DNA of 64,000 nucleotides from Physcia stellaris (Eukaryota; Ascomycota; Lecanoromycetes; Caliciales; Physciaceae): positions 372,001 through 436,000 of the forward strand of contig JABSSW010000033.1 in NCBI GenBank assembly GCA_018902385.1. The letters are read 5' to 3'. The stretch's first letter is position 1, and each line of letters opens with the position of its first letter. Positions 53,816-64,000 of the stretch are shown in pieces. The notes below the pieces were generated by a model. That model was given only the letters and a program-made list of their open reading frames with translations. It made no database searches and had not been told where the DNA came from. Made by a program: the position numbers and the translations under genes.

Positions 53816-56800
53816 ATGGCGACAACTCTACACATGGCGACAACAACATTACGAGTGGAGGGGATGACGTGCGGCGCATGTACATCAGCAGTGGAAAGCG
53901 CGTTCAAGAGCGTTGACGGTGCAGGCAGTGTATCGGTCAGCCTGGTCATGTCAAGAGCAGTGATCCAACACGACCCCGGCAAATTATCGCCAGAAGCGAT
54001 AAAGGACATGATTGAAGATCGTGGCTTCGATGCCGAGGTTCTCTCCACAGACCTTCCAGCCGCAGGGAAGGCACAGGGATACACAGATATTGAGCCTGAC
54101 GCTTCGAGAAAACGGTCTGCGCTATACACGACGACTTTAGCGATCGAAGGAATGACATGTGGAGCGTGTACTTCTGCGGTCGAAGGAGGCTTCAAGGACG
54201 TCTCTGGAGTTCGGTCGATGAGTATATCGCTACTGTCCGAGCGAGCCGTGATTGAGCACGACGCGTCAACAATATCAGCCGAAGCTGTCGCAGAGATTAT
54301 CGAGGATCGTGGATTTGGTGCTACTATTATTGAGACCAAGCCTTCGTTATCACAGCTTCCAGAGAGCACAAGCAGCGCATTATGGAACCATGGGCCAGAG
54401 CTGACCACAACAATCATAGCGATCGAAGGCATGACGTGCGGCGCTTGCACGTCGGCGGTCGAGGGTAGTTTAAAAGCCGTCCATGGTGTTGTGCAATTCA
54501 ACATCAGCCTGCTCGCCGAGCGTGCAGTTATTGTCCACGATGGGAATCAAATGTCAGCCGACAAGATTGCTGAAACCATCGAGGACTGTGGGTTCGGGGC
54601 AGAGATTCTATCCTCCGTAACCGGCGCTACCGAGTCCACGTCTGTATCGCGCACCTCAAGGCTTAAGGTTTTTGGTCTTTCAGATTCAACGGCAGCGAAG
54701 TCTCTGGAAAATACTTTATGCGCGCGTGCCGGGGTCGCGTCCGCTGTGGTCAATTTTTCGACATCTCGGATTACTATAACTCATAATCCTACCCTCACTG
54801 GACTCCGAGCCCTTGTGGAAACCACCCAAAATTTGGGCTACACAGTCGTAGTTGCGGACTCTGATGAGAATGGTGCTCAGCTCGAGTCCCTCTCGAAGAC
54901 CCGCGAGATATTGGAATGGCGGAGAGCCTTTTTGACTTCCCTATCCTTTGCCATCCCAGTTCTTATGATCAACATGATATTTCCAATGTTCATTCCGATC
55001 CTGGACTTTGGGTCCTTCCTTTTATTCTTGCCTGGATTATACCTGGGAGACGTGCTATCCATCGCTCTTACGATACCAGTCCAGTTTGGCATTGGGAAAC
55101 GCTTCTATGTCTCCGCATTCAAGTCCCTCAAACACAAATCTCCCACCATGGACGTACTAGTTGTGCTTGGAACGTCAGCAGCATTCTTCTTCAGTGTCGT
55201 CGCTATGATCGTGTCAATACTCTTCGCTCCTCATACTCGTCCTAGCACCGTCTTCGAGACCAGCAGCATGCTTATCACGTTCATAAGTTTAGGTCGTTAT
55301 CTCGAGAACCGAGCAAAAGGGCAAACATCAAAGGCTCTCTCCCGACTAATGTCCCTCGCACCCCCAAAGGCTCAGATATACGTTGATCCCATTGCGGCTG
55401 AGAAGGCCGTCGAAAGCTGGGACGATGCTAATGCTATGGCGACCGAGAAAAAGTCAGGTGATGGCATAACCGCCTATGCAACCGAAGAAAGAACTATAGA
55501 TTCTGAACTCATCGAGGTTGGCGACATTGTAATATTACGCCCAGGTGACAAGATACCCGCCGATGGAGTTGTGCTGCGCGGGCAGAGTTACGTCGACGAG
55601 AGTATGGTGACCGGCGAAGCAATGGAAATTAGCAAGGAAGTCGGGAGCAACCTTTTGGCGGGAACTGTCAATCAGGCTGGCCGCGTCGACTTCCGTGTCA
55701 CAAGAGCTGGCAGTGACACCCAGCTCAGCCAGATTGTTAAGTTGGTACAAGAAGCACAGACATCTCGGGCACCGATCCAGCGGATGGCTGACATCGTTGC
55801 CGGCTACTTTGTTCCCACAATAATCGGACTTGGTCTACTGACATTTATCGCCTGGATGGTTCTTAGCCATGCGTTGCCCCATCCGCCAAAGATCTTCCTG
55901 AAACCCGAAAGCGGCGGCAAGCTCATGGTCTGTGTCAAATTGTGTATATCAGTCATTGTTTTTGCCTGCCCTTGTGCGCTTGGCTTATCGACTCCTACCG
56001 CTGTCATGGTAGGCACCGGCGTTGGTGCTGAGCAGGGCATTCTCGTAAAAGGTGGCGCCGCTCTAGAAGAAGCCACCAAGATCGATCACGTCGTCTTCGA
56101 TAAAACGGGAACTCTGACTATGGGTAAAATGAGCGTAGCAGACACAAAGCTGGAACAGACTTGGAACGTAAATGAGTGGCGACGGAAGCTATGGTGGTCC
56201 TTGGTCGGGCTAGCTGAAATGAGTACGGAACACCCCATCGGCAAAGCGATATTGCATGCTGCCAAGGAGCATCTCGGTGTTGGTAGTGATGGCATGATCG
56301 ACGGGAGTATCGGTGATTTCGACGCAGTAGTAGGCAAAGGCATATCCGCTGAGGTGGAACCCGCAACTTCGGTCGAGCGTAAACGCTACAAGGTCCACAT
56401 TGGAAATGTTGCATATCTCGAATCTTATGGTATAACAGTTCCGTCGAGTGCCAAGGCAAGTGCGCCAATATCAAAGAAGGATCCAATTGCTCCACCATCC
56501 GGCACTACAGAAATTTACATTGCTATCGATCGTATCTACACAGGAGTCATATCTCTTTCGGATACCATCAAGCCTACAGCACACGCTACCGTATTAGCCC
56601 TTAATCGAATGAACATTTCCTCTTCACTAGTCACTGGCGATCAGTTACATACCGCAATCGCTGTTGCTGCTATCGTTGGGATACCCGAGTCCAACGTTCA
56701 CGCCGGCGTTCTACCTGGTCAAAAACAAGGCATCATCAAGCAAATCCAAGCACAAGGGCACAAAGTAGCAATGGTCGGTGATGGAATCAACGACTCGCCT

Positions 56801-57325
56801 GCACTGGCTACTGCAAATGTTGGCATTGCACTGAGCTCGGGCACCGATGTCGCTATGGACACGGCTGATGTTGTGCTAATGCGTCCAGAAGACCTACTTA
56901 GTGTTGCGGCTGCTTTGAGTCTGTCGCGCAGCATCTTCAACCGCATCAAGCTCAATCTGCTCTGGGCCTGTCTTTACAATTTCATAGGTCTACCTTTTGC
57001 CATGGGGTTTGGACTCGTGTTACCGCATCCCATCATGTTGCCACCTATGGCAGCGGGAGCGGCAATGGCTATGAGCAGCACCAGTGTTGTATGCAGTAGT
57101 CTACTACTGAAATTCTGGCGAAGGCCCAGGTGGATGAAGGTCGAGAGATTGGAGAGGGAGGGGATAACGAAAGGAGACTTGAAGGGGATGGGGATCTCCC
57201 AAGACGGAGGCTTTATCGACCGTTTCATCCCCCGAGCGGTGACACGTACAGCTCGCAGAGCCTTTGGTGGAAGACGCGAGGTGGATGGAGGATATCTGCC
57301 GTTGCAAGATGTTGAACCGGTATAG
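53816..57325 (+). CDS. CCC2: Copper-transporting P1B-type ATPase (CCC2/ATP7 family), 1169 residues
   Basis: An intronless frame opens at MATTLHMATTTLRVEGMTCG. Three intact heavy-metal-associated domains carry GMTCGAC (Cys pairs at 19/22, 115/118 and 208/211). A fourth domain-like segment (~280-345) has the fold pattern but no CxxC. The rest is canonical. The actuator motif is TGEA (599-602), the ion-path CPC is at 718-720 and the phosphorylated Asp is 762 in DKTGT. The SEHP-type motif is TEHP (804-807) and the hinge is GDGIND (988-993). Two membrane helices close the protein, with the PMAAGAAMAMSSTSVVCSS metal-site segment near the end. It should pump Cu(I) from the cytosol into the trans-Golgi to load secreted copper enzymes, using ATP. 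There is no signal peptide, as usual. Confidence 0.95.
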   Translation: MATTLHMATTTLRVEGMTCGACTSAVESAFKSVDGAGSVSVSLVMSRAVIQHDPGKLSPEAIKDMIEDRGFDAEVLSTDLPAAGKAQGYTDIEPDASRKRSALYTTTLAIEGMTCGACTSAVEGGFKDVSGVRSMSISLLSERAVIEHDASTISAEAVAEIIEDRGFGATIIETKPSLSQLPESTSSALWNHGPELTTTIIAIEGMTCGACTSAVEGSLKAVHGVVQFNISLLAERAVIVHDGNQMSADKIAETIEDCGFGAEILSSVTGATESTSVSRTSRLKVFGLSDSTAAKSLENTLCARAGVASAVVNFSTSRITITHNPTLTGLRALVETTQNLGYTVVVADSDENGAQLESLSKTREILEWRRAFLTSLSFAIPVLMINMIFPMFIPILDFGSFLLFLPGLYLGDVLSIALTIPVQFGIGKRFYVSAFKSLKHKSPTMDVLVVLGTSAAFFFSVVAMIVSILFAPHTRPSTVFETSSMLITFISLGRYLENRAKGQTSKALSRLMSLAPPKAQIYVDPIAAEKAVESWDDANAMATEKKSGDGITAYATEERTIDSELIEVGDIVILRPGDKIPADGVVLRGQSYVDESMVTGEAMEISKEVGSNLLAGTVNQAGRVDFRVTRAGSDTQLSQIVKLVQEAQTSRAPIQRMADIVAGYFVPTIIGLGLLTFIAWMVLSHALPHPPKIFLKPESGGKLMVCVKLCISVIVFACPCALGLSTPTAVMVGTGVGAEQGILVKGGAALEEATKIDHVVFDKTGTLTMGKMSVADTKLEQTWNVNEWRRKLWWSLVGLAEMSTEHPIGKAILHAAKEHLGVGSDGMIDGSIGDFDAVVGKGISAEVEPATSVERKRYKVHIGNVAYLESYGITVPSSAKASAPISKKDPIAPPSGTTEIYIAIDRIYTGVISLSDTIKPTAHATVLALNRMNISSSLVTGDQLHTAIAVAAIVGIPESNVHAGVLPGQKQGIIKQIQAQGHKVAMVGDGINDSPALATANVGIALSSGTDVAMDTADVVLMRPEDLLSVAAALSLSRSIFNRIKLNLLWACLYNFIGLPFAMGFGLVLPHPIMLPPMAAGAAMAMSSTSVVCSSLLLKFWRRPRWMKVERLEREGITKGDLKGMGISQDGGFIDRFIPRAVTRTARRAFGGRREVDGGYLPLQDVEPV

Positions 57326-58135
57326 TGTATCTGAGCGTTTCCCGTTGTTTTACTGCGTTTTAGCGTTGGCGCTCCGGAAGGTCTTGGAAAGGGAAGGACC
57401 TGAGTACCAGATAATGTATGCAACGGTTGATGACCTAAAATCTACTTCTATCTATGTTTTTCAATATGACCACTATCAAATGACCATGGTGCGTCCTGCA
57501 TTGTGTTATAAGATACCTCTGAGATTGGTCTACTCTTGATCTCTCTCGATTACGCAGGTGACACTTCATCCAAAGCTTGAAACTTCTTCACAAAGCGTAC
57601 AGGGCAGCGACTCAACTCTCGTGCTTGAAACCATTCACCACAACATAATTGTCGGGGGGATATCCAGAACCTGTCGTATTTGGCCCATTACTTTCCCCAG
57701 ATTGCGCGTCGAATTCAAGTTGACTCACCTTGAAAATTCAACTCGCTGATCTTCACTTTTCTCACAAGGGCCGATGAAGGGACGATTGAGTAAGAATTCG
57801 GCAGTGATTCAGTTTGAATGTGACGCAGCATTCTTCAGGCGACTTTATATCAAGACTGCACTCTACGCAGCTTCCTTCCCCCCAATGGTCTTCATATTTC
57901 CACCGCGCTCGACTGTCAACACTTTCATGTATCGTGATCTGGAACTGTTTGTGTGAAATCGAAGACCTCAAAGTGAAAAGCGAATCGAAACCACCTCGGA
58001 ACCAATTTCGACCGAAGCCGAAGATCGAATAGATATCAGAACTTCAGAAGTGAGTTTGGTATACTCTCAACTTCCAACTTTTCATGTGCTGATTGACTGT
58101 TTTCGTATATAGCACTCGAGCGATTAACAGCTACC
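57326..58135. promoter_or_regulatory. Tail-to-head intergenic region between copper ATPase and Clr2-like genes
   Basis: About 800 bases with the terminator of one gene and the promoter of the next. Short ORFs only. A leader intron may end near ATAG at ~58112, just before the ATG at 58136. Confidence 0.35.
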
Positions 58136-60815
58136 ATGCCGCCAAAAGCAGCGGGTCCAATTGTAACACTGAACTACAGCGGTTACAGCGATGCGGACTC
58201 CAAGCACCGACCCAGCGGTGCACAATGGAAAGAGTGTGACGCAGACTGGGTGAAGAAGGTTTACCTGTCGAAAGTGGCTCAGAAGTGGATGGAAGATACT
58301 GGGCAGGCCGAAGCTGGTGGGTCGGCTCTGCCATACGACTGCTTCTTCGCCCATTTTCTGTTGCTGTTGTCTTTTGTTGCACGATCTTGTAGCTTTCACG
58401 TACATCTCCTGTCAGTGTAGGAAGTTTCAATGGGCTTCAACATGCTTGCTACCAATTCCTACGGTCATGCGGTTGGATATATTCTCTCATCCAGCTTCAT
58501 TGCCCATTCCCTCCTACGACCCCGAAGATAGGCATCACCCGGCTTCCTCGGAAATCTCAGGGCCCCTCTTCCAAGACTCTGGAATATCTCTTTACACAAG
58601 TCTATGGATTTTTTCGCCAAGCCCATTTATTTGAAGCAACTGCCTCTTTCTTCCACAACCACTCACTGCAAAGGTAAAGAACAGAACCTTGCAAGCTGAA
58701 ACCATTCTGTGTTAGGAAAGCAATATCAACTCGACAAACTTCCGCCAGGGTATGAAGTCTGGGAGAAGGCTCGAAATGACCAAGTGAGTATCATGCATGG
58801 TCTCGGAATTTGCAGTCTGACTGAATTATGCGTGCGTAGCGTAATGTAGACCGTTTCTGCTTTGGACACCCAAGCCATGGACAAGGCTTCAACTCACCCT
58901 ACGACTTCTACCCTCATTTCGAATATCTGATGCGGTACGAAGGAGAAGAAGATGTCTGTAAATGCCGCTTCTGCAGCAAAGCCGGTAGCTCTGCTCGGAA
59001 AACCACCTCCAGATCCTCCTCGAAACTTCCTGCTTCTAAACCCAAAGCATTGGGGATACGTGGTCGCCCGCCTCTGAAACGAGGCCCAGTCGATGACGAA
59101 GGCTCTCCTGACGTTATCATGCGATTCCTTTCCGTGCTGCAGCAGGAGGGTCACATCGATCGAAAAGTTGAAGAGAGATCGAACATGGTAAACAAGAATT
59201 GCCTCGTACGATATACTAGCTTACATGTCTCAGGACTGGCGCGTCGAGACCGTTGTCTATAAGGGTGCAAGACGGCTTATAACAACTCAAAATTCGTTTG
59301 TACCCCGAATAGGCGAGCTCGTACTATTTCATCGAGGTGAGAAGATCTCTCTGCACTCTCCCACCTCCAACCTTGGCACATCGAATCCGGAAAGGAGTCT
59401 CACCGGATATGCTGTACGGAATTGTGGCTAGCTGAAGGATACTAATGCACCTGCACTTTACAGGCGTTGATGGCGAAGTCCAAGCTGATCCAGGCTCTGG
59501 TGAGCTCAAGGTCTGGAATGCTGCCTCACAAAGCTTCACGGGTCACCCAGAATGGCTCGGAGGCATCGTCACACAAGTCCCTATTTCGGAAGAGCCCGTT
59601 CGACTCAAAGACACCACCCACGAAACACCTAAGAAACACAATGTCAATAGCTCAGGCTTTCGCGTCGAATGCTATCCGAGTCCGAACGCCAAAGACAAGA
59701 GCTTCTCTAAGCAGTACAGCTACGTGCCCCTACATCAAATTCGGCCAATGATTTTGTGTGCCTATACTCTCAAAGGCATTGCTACAGAAGATTGGCATCC
59801 AACCATTCAAAACGTCATGACTGCTATGAGCACCGTATCTTGCGTTTCCCGATACAAGATCAAAGGCTATTGGCCCAATTTTGGCATGTTCTGCGAAGCC
59901 ATCTACTTGGGCTCTGAAATTCTCTGGGCTGGCGAACCGTTACGTCTCATGCCTCGTGGCAAGGAGACAGCTGTCATCGACGTGATAGTTCCAGATTGTT
60001 TCGTCGTCCGTGTTTACGGCTTGCAGCCCGAAGAAGACGGAACCATCACAGGCAACCGGGCGAAGAAAATCCATCTATTGGTCATCGGAAGCGTCTATAC
60101 GACCGACAAGAACTCCTCCGAAAGCTGCCCGGTCCAAGAAGAAGACGACATCCCCAGAATCATGCACGCTTATGGACCGTGGTATCACAAGTCTACTTCG
60201 CAAGCCAAATACGAAACCGGCTTCACTCACATCCTGGGTCGTCTGTACGAACTCGAAGCAATGAAGCAGTGGTTCCCCAACATCACTGCTCCTGAAGCCC
60301 TCGATAAAGGCATGGCCAGCATGCGCAATTCGCGGGCCTACGCAACATCTCACCGAAAAGACCACTCCGGAGCGCAGGTAGGTTGGTTCTGGGGCGAAGA
60401 CCGCGCTTCCGCACTCGACCTCGCCACCTTCAACGGCATCGAGATCGGCGAATACGACAAAGAGCGCGAACCGAAGAAGTGGCGCGAAGTCCTCGCCGTG
60501 CTGGATGGACTGAAAGATCGTGTCGTTGAGCCAGTCGCTGAGCCATCCTCTCACGGCGATGAGGGATCCAGTGGGGGGGTTATAGCGGTGAATCGCCGCA
60601 AGAGCAGCCTTGCCGCTCCGCCGATTACACAGGAGGACAGCGATGTCGAGGGCGAAACCGCTGGGAGGACGGGTCACGAGATCATTGATGTAGACGAGTA
60701 CGACGACGTTATCGAGGGCTTGATCGCGGGTGAAGGCTTCTCCACCATCGCTGACCCGCATGAAGAAGGGAGCAGCAGTGCAGGCCCTGCTGCAAAGCGT
60801 GCTAGGATGGTCTGA
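58136..60815 (+). CDS. clr2: Clr2-like transcription-silencing factor, five exons, 683 residues
   Basis: Exons 58136-58316, 58716-58783, 58840-59187, 59234-59336 and 59464-60815 join in frame (EAG-KQYQLDKLPPGYEVW; NDQ-RNVDRFCFGHP; SNM-DWRVETVVY; HRG-VDGEVQADP). The N-terminal part has the Clr2 signature: LPPGYEVWEKAR, CFGHPSHGQGFNSPYDFYPH and a short Cys set (VCKCRFCSK). It is followed by the C-terminal Clr2 domain (FVPRIGELVLFHRG; SYVPLHQIRPM). In fission yeast Clr2 is a SHREC-complex subunit that promotes heterochromatic gene silencing through histone deacetylation. An equivalent nuclear role is expected. The tail is acidic and ends with AKRARMV, a possible nuclear signal. Intron 1 is 399 bases, exceptionally long here. 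A 155-base copy of exon 3 lies at 28.9-29.07 kb. Confidence 0.87.
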
Positions 60816-61830
60816 GTTCGCCTCCTCATACGCCCCCGTTGATCTCCATTCAGACTCTACTTGGCGGTGCGCTTTGGAGTCGCTGTTACGAGCATATTCA
60901 GACTTACTTCTATATTAAAAGCGGGAGTAGTCTGACAGGATGGTAAATCCCGGGTGCAATCTCCATTTCTTTCCTGTTGTATTTCTTCAATAAACGGATG
61001 CCCGGCTGCGGAAGACAGGGCACGCTGAAGGCTTTTTATTGCAGCTTTAGATACCCCTTGAAATACAAAAAAGCATTCGGATCAGCTAGTCTACAATCAA
61101 AACATATACTTCATAACCTTCATCACTGTTTTGTGGTGTTATTATTGTCTTGGTCTTTGTGATCGGCTCTTACCTTGTCCAGAGGATACTAATCATCCTC
61201 TAGAGGCCCCATCTGTAGCTATGACTCCAAGTAGTATCGATCTGGAGGCTCTTCCATAAAAAAAGAAAGCTGATCACCAATAGCCATACATAAACCGAAC
61301 AAGAGAATTAAGGAATCGCAATACGAGGATCAGTGACCGGAAAGAACGATGGGCTATTCTGCCGTTCTCCAGTGAAGATTTCAGAAGTGTCTAATCTACT
61401 TATGCACCCAGCTCCAAGCCTTCCAGACCAGAAAGATAAAAAATAATATCAACATGAACCAGCCTTGCATGCAGATCAGCACACGATTCTTTTTGGAAAT
61501 ACTGACATGCACCATATCGTCAGTAACAAAAAAAAAGAAAGCCCGAGACCTTCCGTCTCGGAGTCGAAAACCCATGAGAAAGAAGTAGACTCCTCCCACG
61601 CTCCCTCGCTGAAGAAACGCTCAATGATATGCTCCCAAACAAACAGACCCAGAACCCAGCACAGATACACAAAACAAAACAGACAAAAGCGAGGGACAAA
61701 AAACCGGTCGGGTATCACAAAGAAGAAGAAGAAGCGAACGTTCGAATCATAGGCCGCTGCGTTTCCGAAAAGCCTCAAAAGACAGTAAAAGAGCATGCCA
61801 ACCCCACCATGCAGAAAGTTGAGCGCCATG
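60816..61830. other. Convergent intergenic region
   Basis: About 1 kb between convergent genes. The frames at 61396-61830 on the minus strand are Phe/Trp-rich readings of A-rich 3' sequence rather than genes. It probably holds both 3' untranslated regions. Confidence 0.4.
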
Positions 61831-63360
61831 CTATCGTTTCTCGTCGTCGGACTCGTCGTCGGAGGTTTCTTCTTCGTCTTCGGTCTCCTCTTTCACCGCT
61901 TGCTGTCGCTTGGAAGATAGACTAGGCCCTCGCTTCAAAGGCCCAGCGGGCGCAGAAGATGCCGTCGGCGTATTATTCTGGCTTCCGTAATGCGCGACCG
62001 GGGGTGGTGTCTGGCCAGCTGGGAGTCGGCCCTGGTACGGGCTCAGATCCTTGGAGCTGGTCGAAAAGGTGCTGACAACGGGCGGTCTCTTCTCGGCTCC
62101 ATTGTTGCCGTTGCTGCCATTGGTGTTTTGTTCGGTTATCGGTGAAGGAGCGCCTGGTGATACCGGTGAGTGCGTCCCCTCTCTCTCCATCTCCCCTGTG
62201 ATACTAGGCCATTCGCCCTCGATATCTCTCAGCAGGCGCACGTATTCCTCTGGCACGAGCCCAGATTCCCCTGTTTTCGGATCCTGCGCGACGAGCCAGC
62301 CCTGTAATTGTCGGTAAGAGACCCAAATCACCTGACCTTCGACAAGAGGAAGTTCATTTTCGTTTTCCCGCGTAAAATCGAAGAGCGCGACGGCTTTGCC
62401 GTGCATTTCTTCGTCTGGGGAGGCGATTGTGAACTGATAGTCTTTGGAATAGCGGGAGTCGTTTGCTTGCGCAGGCTGTGGGGATTGAGAAGTATCCGAG
62501 TCTGAGTCTTCCTGCTCGGTATCTCGATACGAGCGGCTGGAAAGGGTGCCTGCAAAGTGTGAATCCCTTTGGCCAGGCGCGGCATAAGTGTTGGGTGCGA
62601 GGAGGGATTGTCGTGTGCGGTCTGGAGGATAGGTGACTAATTCTCCACCTGGCCCGTTTGCATCTGTTTCTGCTTGAGCGTCGTAGTAGGTTTCGCTGCC
62701 GTCACCGTTAGTGCCAGTGAAGTAGCCGCGATCGTGATCGAACTGTGCTTCATCTTGCTCCCGTGGACTTCGCCACTTTCCTCGGCCACGTTCACCTGAG
62801 CCGCTTGACTTGTGCTTCTTATGACTCGAACTGACGACTACCGGGCTATGTAAGTCTTCGTCTTCACTGTATGGCGGCCCGTCACTGTAGGTCGTTTGGG
62901 GTAGTTGCTGGGCCCCATCACCCGCCCATGGACCGGCTGACCAAGGGGCGTTATTGGACTCCCAGGTCGACTCTGCAGGCTCTGATAACCTTCTTTGTAC
63001 GTCGCTAAGAGGGGTCGAGCTGCCGGATTGTACTTGAGATTCCGGAGGAGGCCCGTAGTGGTTGGGATGTTGTATTGGATAGGCGAAGTCTCTCACAAGA
63101 GCGTATGACAGGCTTGAGTGAAAGAACGGAAAGACGGTGGATTGCGGTCGAGAAAGACTGGGTGGGGCGTTGGATGCCGAGTAGGCGGATATGCGATTCC
63201 TGGCGTATGAAGGAGGGCGTGGTAGTGGTGATCGCCGTGCAGATTGTGGCGCACTAGTGTTGAGTGGAGGTAGTGTGGAGAGATTTGGATTTGGCGCGGG
63301 ACTTCGAGCATCTCTTGTCGAGGAAGTTGGAGAAGGTGATGCAGACAGCACGGCTGTCAT
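61831..63360 (-). CDS. NBP2: Nbp2-like SH3 adaptor, 509 residues
   Basis: The ATG at 63360 (MTAVLSASPSPTSST) opens one frame. Near residue 80, VFPFFHSSLSYALVRDFAYP and NHYGPPP match the conserved N-terminal segment of this family. One SH3 domain at ~320-382 shows the full signature: AVALFDFTRENENELPLVEG, the ligand-groove Trp in QGWLVAQ, and GLVPEEYVRLL. The C-terminus is acidic (EETEDEEETSDDESDD). In yeast Nbp2 (S. pombe Skb5) brings the phosphatase Ptc1 to MAP-kinase and PAK-type kinases and damps the HOG and cell-wall pathways. The same scaffold role is likely here. The low-complexity Ser/Pro region between the conserved parts is longer than in yeast. Confidence 0.88.
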   Translation of the reverse strand: MTAVLSASPSPTSSTRDARSPAPNPNLSTLPPLNTSAPQSARRSPLPRPPSYARNRISAYSASNAPPSLSRPQSTVFPFFHSSLSYALVRDFAYPIQHPNHYGPPPESQVQSGSSTPLSDVQRRLSEPAESTWESNNAPWSAGPWAGDGAQQLPQTTYSDGPPYSEDEDLHSPVVVSSSHKKHKSSGSGERGRGKWRSPREQDEAQFDHDRGYFTGTNGDGSETYYDAQAETDANGPGGELVTYPPDRTRQSLLAPNTYAAPGQRDSHFAGTLSSRSYRDTEQEDSDSDTSQSPQPAQANDSRYSKDYQFTIASPDEEMHGKAVALFDFTRENENELPLVEGQVIWVSYRQLQGWLVAQDPKTGESGLVPEEYVRLLRDIEGEWPSITGEMEREGTHSPVSPGAPSPITEQNTNGSNGNNGAEKRPPVVSTFSTSSKDLSPYQGRLPAGQTPPPVAHYGSQNNTPTASSAPAGPLKRGPSLSSKRQQAVKEETEDEEETSDDESDDEKR

Positions 63361-64000
63361 GATGTAGAATGGGCAGAAGGCGCTTGCGCCTTCCTATCCC
63401 GGTCCGAGTATTACTTTACAATTATGGTGTTTATGGAGAAGAGACTGTGATCCAGACAGGTTCTAGAAGTGACTAAACAAGAAACCAGAGTAGCCTGTCA
63501 GTAAACGTTCTTCGATTGGAATGTCTCTTATGATGGAGGAGTGGAAGATGGTCATACCTGAAAAGAATGGAATATTCTTGCCTGCAAAGGAGTGTCCTCA
63601 ACTTCCTCAAACAAACGACGGCCACAAGTGGTAGACCTCCGGGCCTCAGTATGGGCCTTCACCGCCTCTAGTTGCAAGCGATAGAAGACGGTGGTGAAGA
63701 TGGCTAGGATGTCCCCAAAACAAGTGATGGTTCAGTGCTGTGCCAGACTTCTAGAAGGCTCAGATGCGCAGCCGGAAGAGTCGAACCGCCAAAAGGTGAT
63801 CTGGGGGACTGGGTGGATCCAATGTGAGCTGCCTGGGCCAATCGAGTCGAAGAAGAGTTGCAGCTTCTGGAACTTGTTTCAGACTTTCGAAACAGGACTC
63901 GACGCTCGTCTCCTCGAGTTCTATGATGCGTAGGATGAGATGAGAGAGCCGACTTTGATCCGAGGTTCTGCGCAAGCGGGCGACAACTGTGCGAGCAAGT
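63361..64000. promoter_or_regulatory. Upstream region of the Nbp2-like gene
   Basis: 640 bases at the window edge. Opposed ORFs of 71-80 codons at 63691-63975 have no domain, and one uses a non-ATG start. A partial gene crossing the right edge cannot be excluded. Confidence 0.3.

Noticed and set aside
53776-54504. 242-codon antisense ORF inside the copper ATPase gene
   Set aside because: It mirrors the highly conserved, GC-biased HMA repeats of the sense gene and has no domain of its own.
61476-61829. 117-codon Phe-rich minus-strand ORF resembling a membrane protein
   Set aside because: It is the complement of A-rich 3' sequence beyond the Nbp2-like gene; hydrophobicity comes from T-rich codons and there is no ATG-led start context.

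Overview
The window is fungal nuclear DNA, almost certainly from a filamentous ascomycete (Pezizomycotina). The evidence is short introns (about 45-60 nt, a few of 140-400) with GTAAGT-like donors and CTGAC/CTAAC branch points, together with families typical of that group: an Nbp2-type SH3 adaptor, a Clr2-type silencing factor, a fungal bZIP with an RRRTQIRLAQRAYRQRKE basic region, a DUF1479 oxygenase, an intracellular PAF-acetylhydrolase and a CCC2-type copper ATPase. No bacterial, viral, rRNA, tRNA or CRISPR feature was seen.

The left half (1-34 kb) is accessory in character. It holds an orphan gene (1883-3826, minus) and then a block of large, poorly conserved genes at 6.9-18.5 kb: a coiled-coil protein followed closely by an F-box protein, then two divergently transcribed coiled-coil proteins. 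All three coiled-coil genes carry a similar TATNATATCTYAT leader just before the ATG and show internal duplications. Around them lie relics of at least two dispersed repeat families. From 20781 to 26090 there is a 5.3 kb satellite built from units with GGAGCTCC and GAAGCTTC palindromic cores. It begins where one repeat relic is broken off. From 26 to 34.4 kb there is no intact gene, only broken ORF pieces. One piece is a ~155 bp near-copy of the Clr2-like gene located 30 kb to the right.

The right half (34.5-64 kb) is ordinary gene-dense fungal chromosome: a zinc-type MDR oxidoreductase, an HSL-type alpha/beta hydrolase, a tiny one-pass membrane protein, a four-exon DUF1479 dioxygenase, a 1006-residue serine-rich protein with a C-terminal cysteine motif, a bZIP factor, a PAF-acetylhydrolase with an unusual basic repeat tail, a type II membrane glycoprotein, a copper-transporting P-type ATPase with three intact and one decayed metal-binding domain, the Clr2-like factor (five exons) and an Nbp2-like SH3 adaptor.

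These housekeeping and accessory genes do not form an obvious pathway. The functional links I can argue for are local: the paired coiled-coil/F-box unit at 7-10.5 kb, the divergent coiled-coil pair at 11.8-18.5 kb, and the coincidence of a heterochromatin-silencing gene with its own fragment in the repeat-rich, gene-poor part of the window. Gene models were built by eye from splice signals and frame continuity. No searches or calculations were run.
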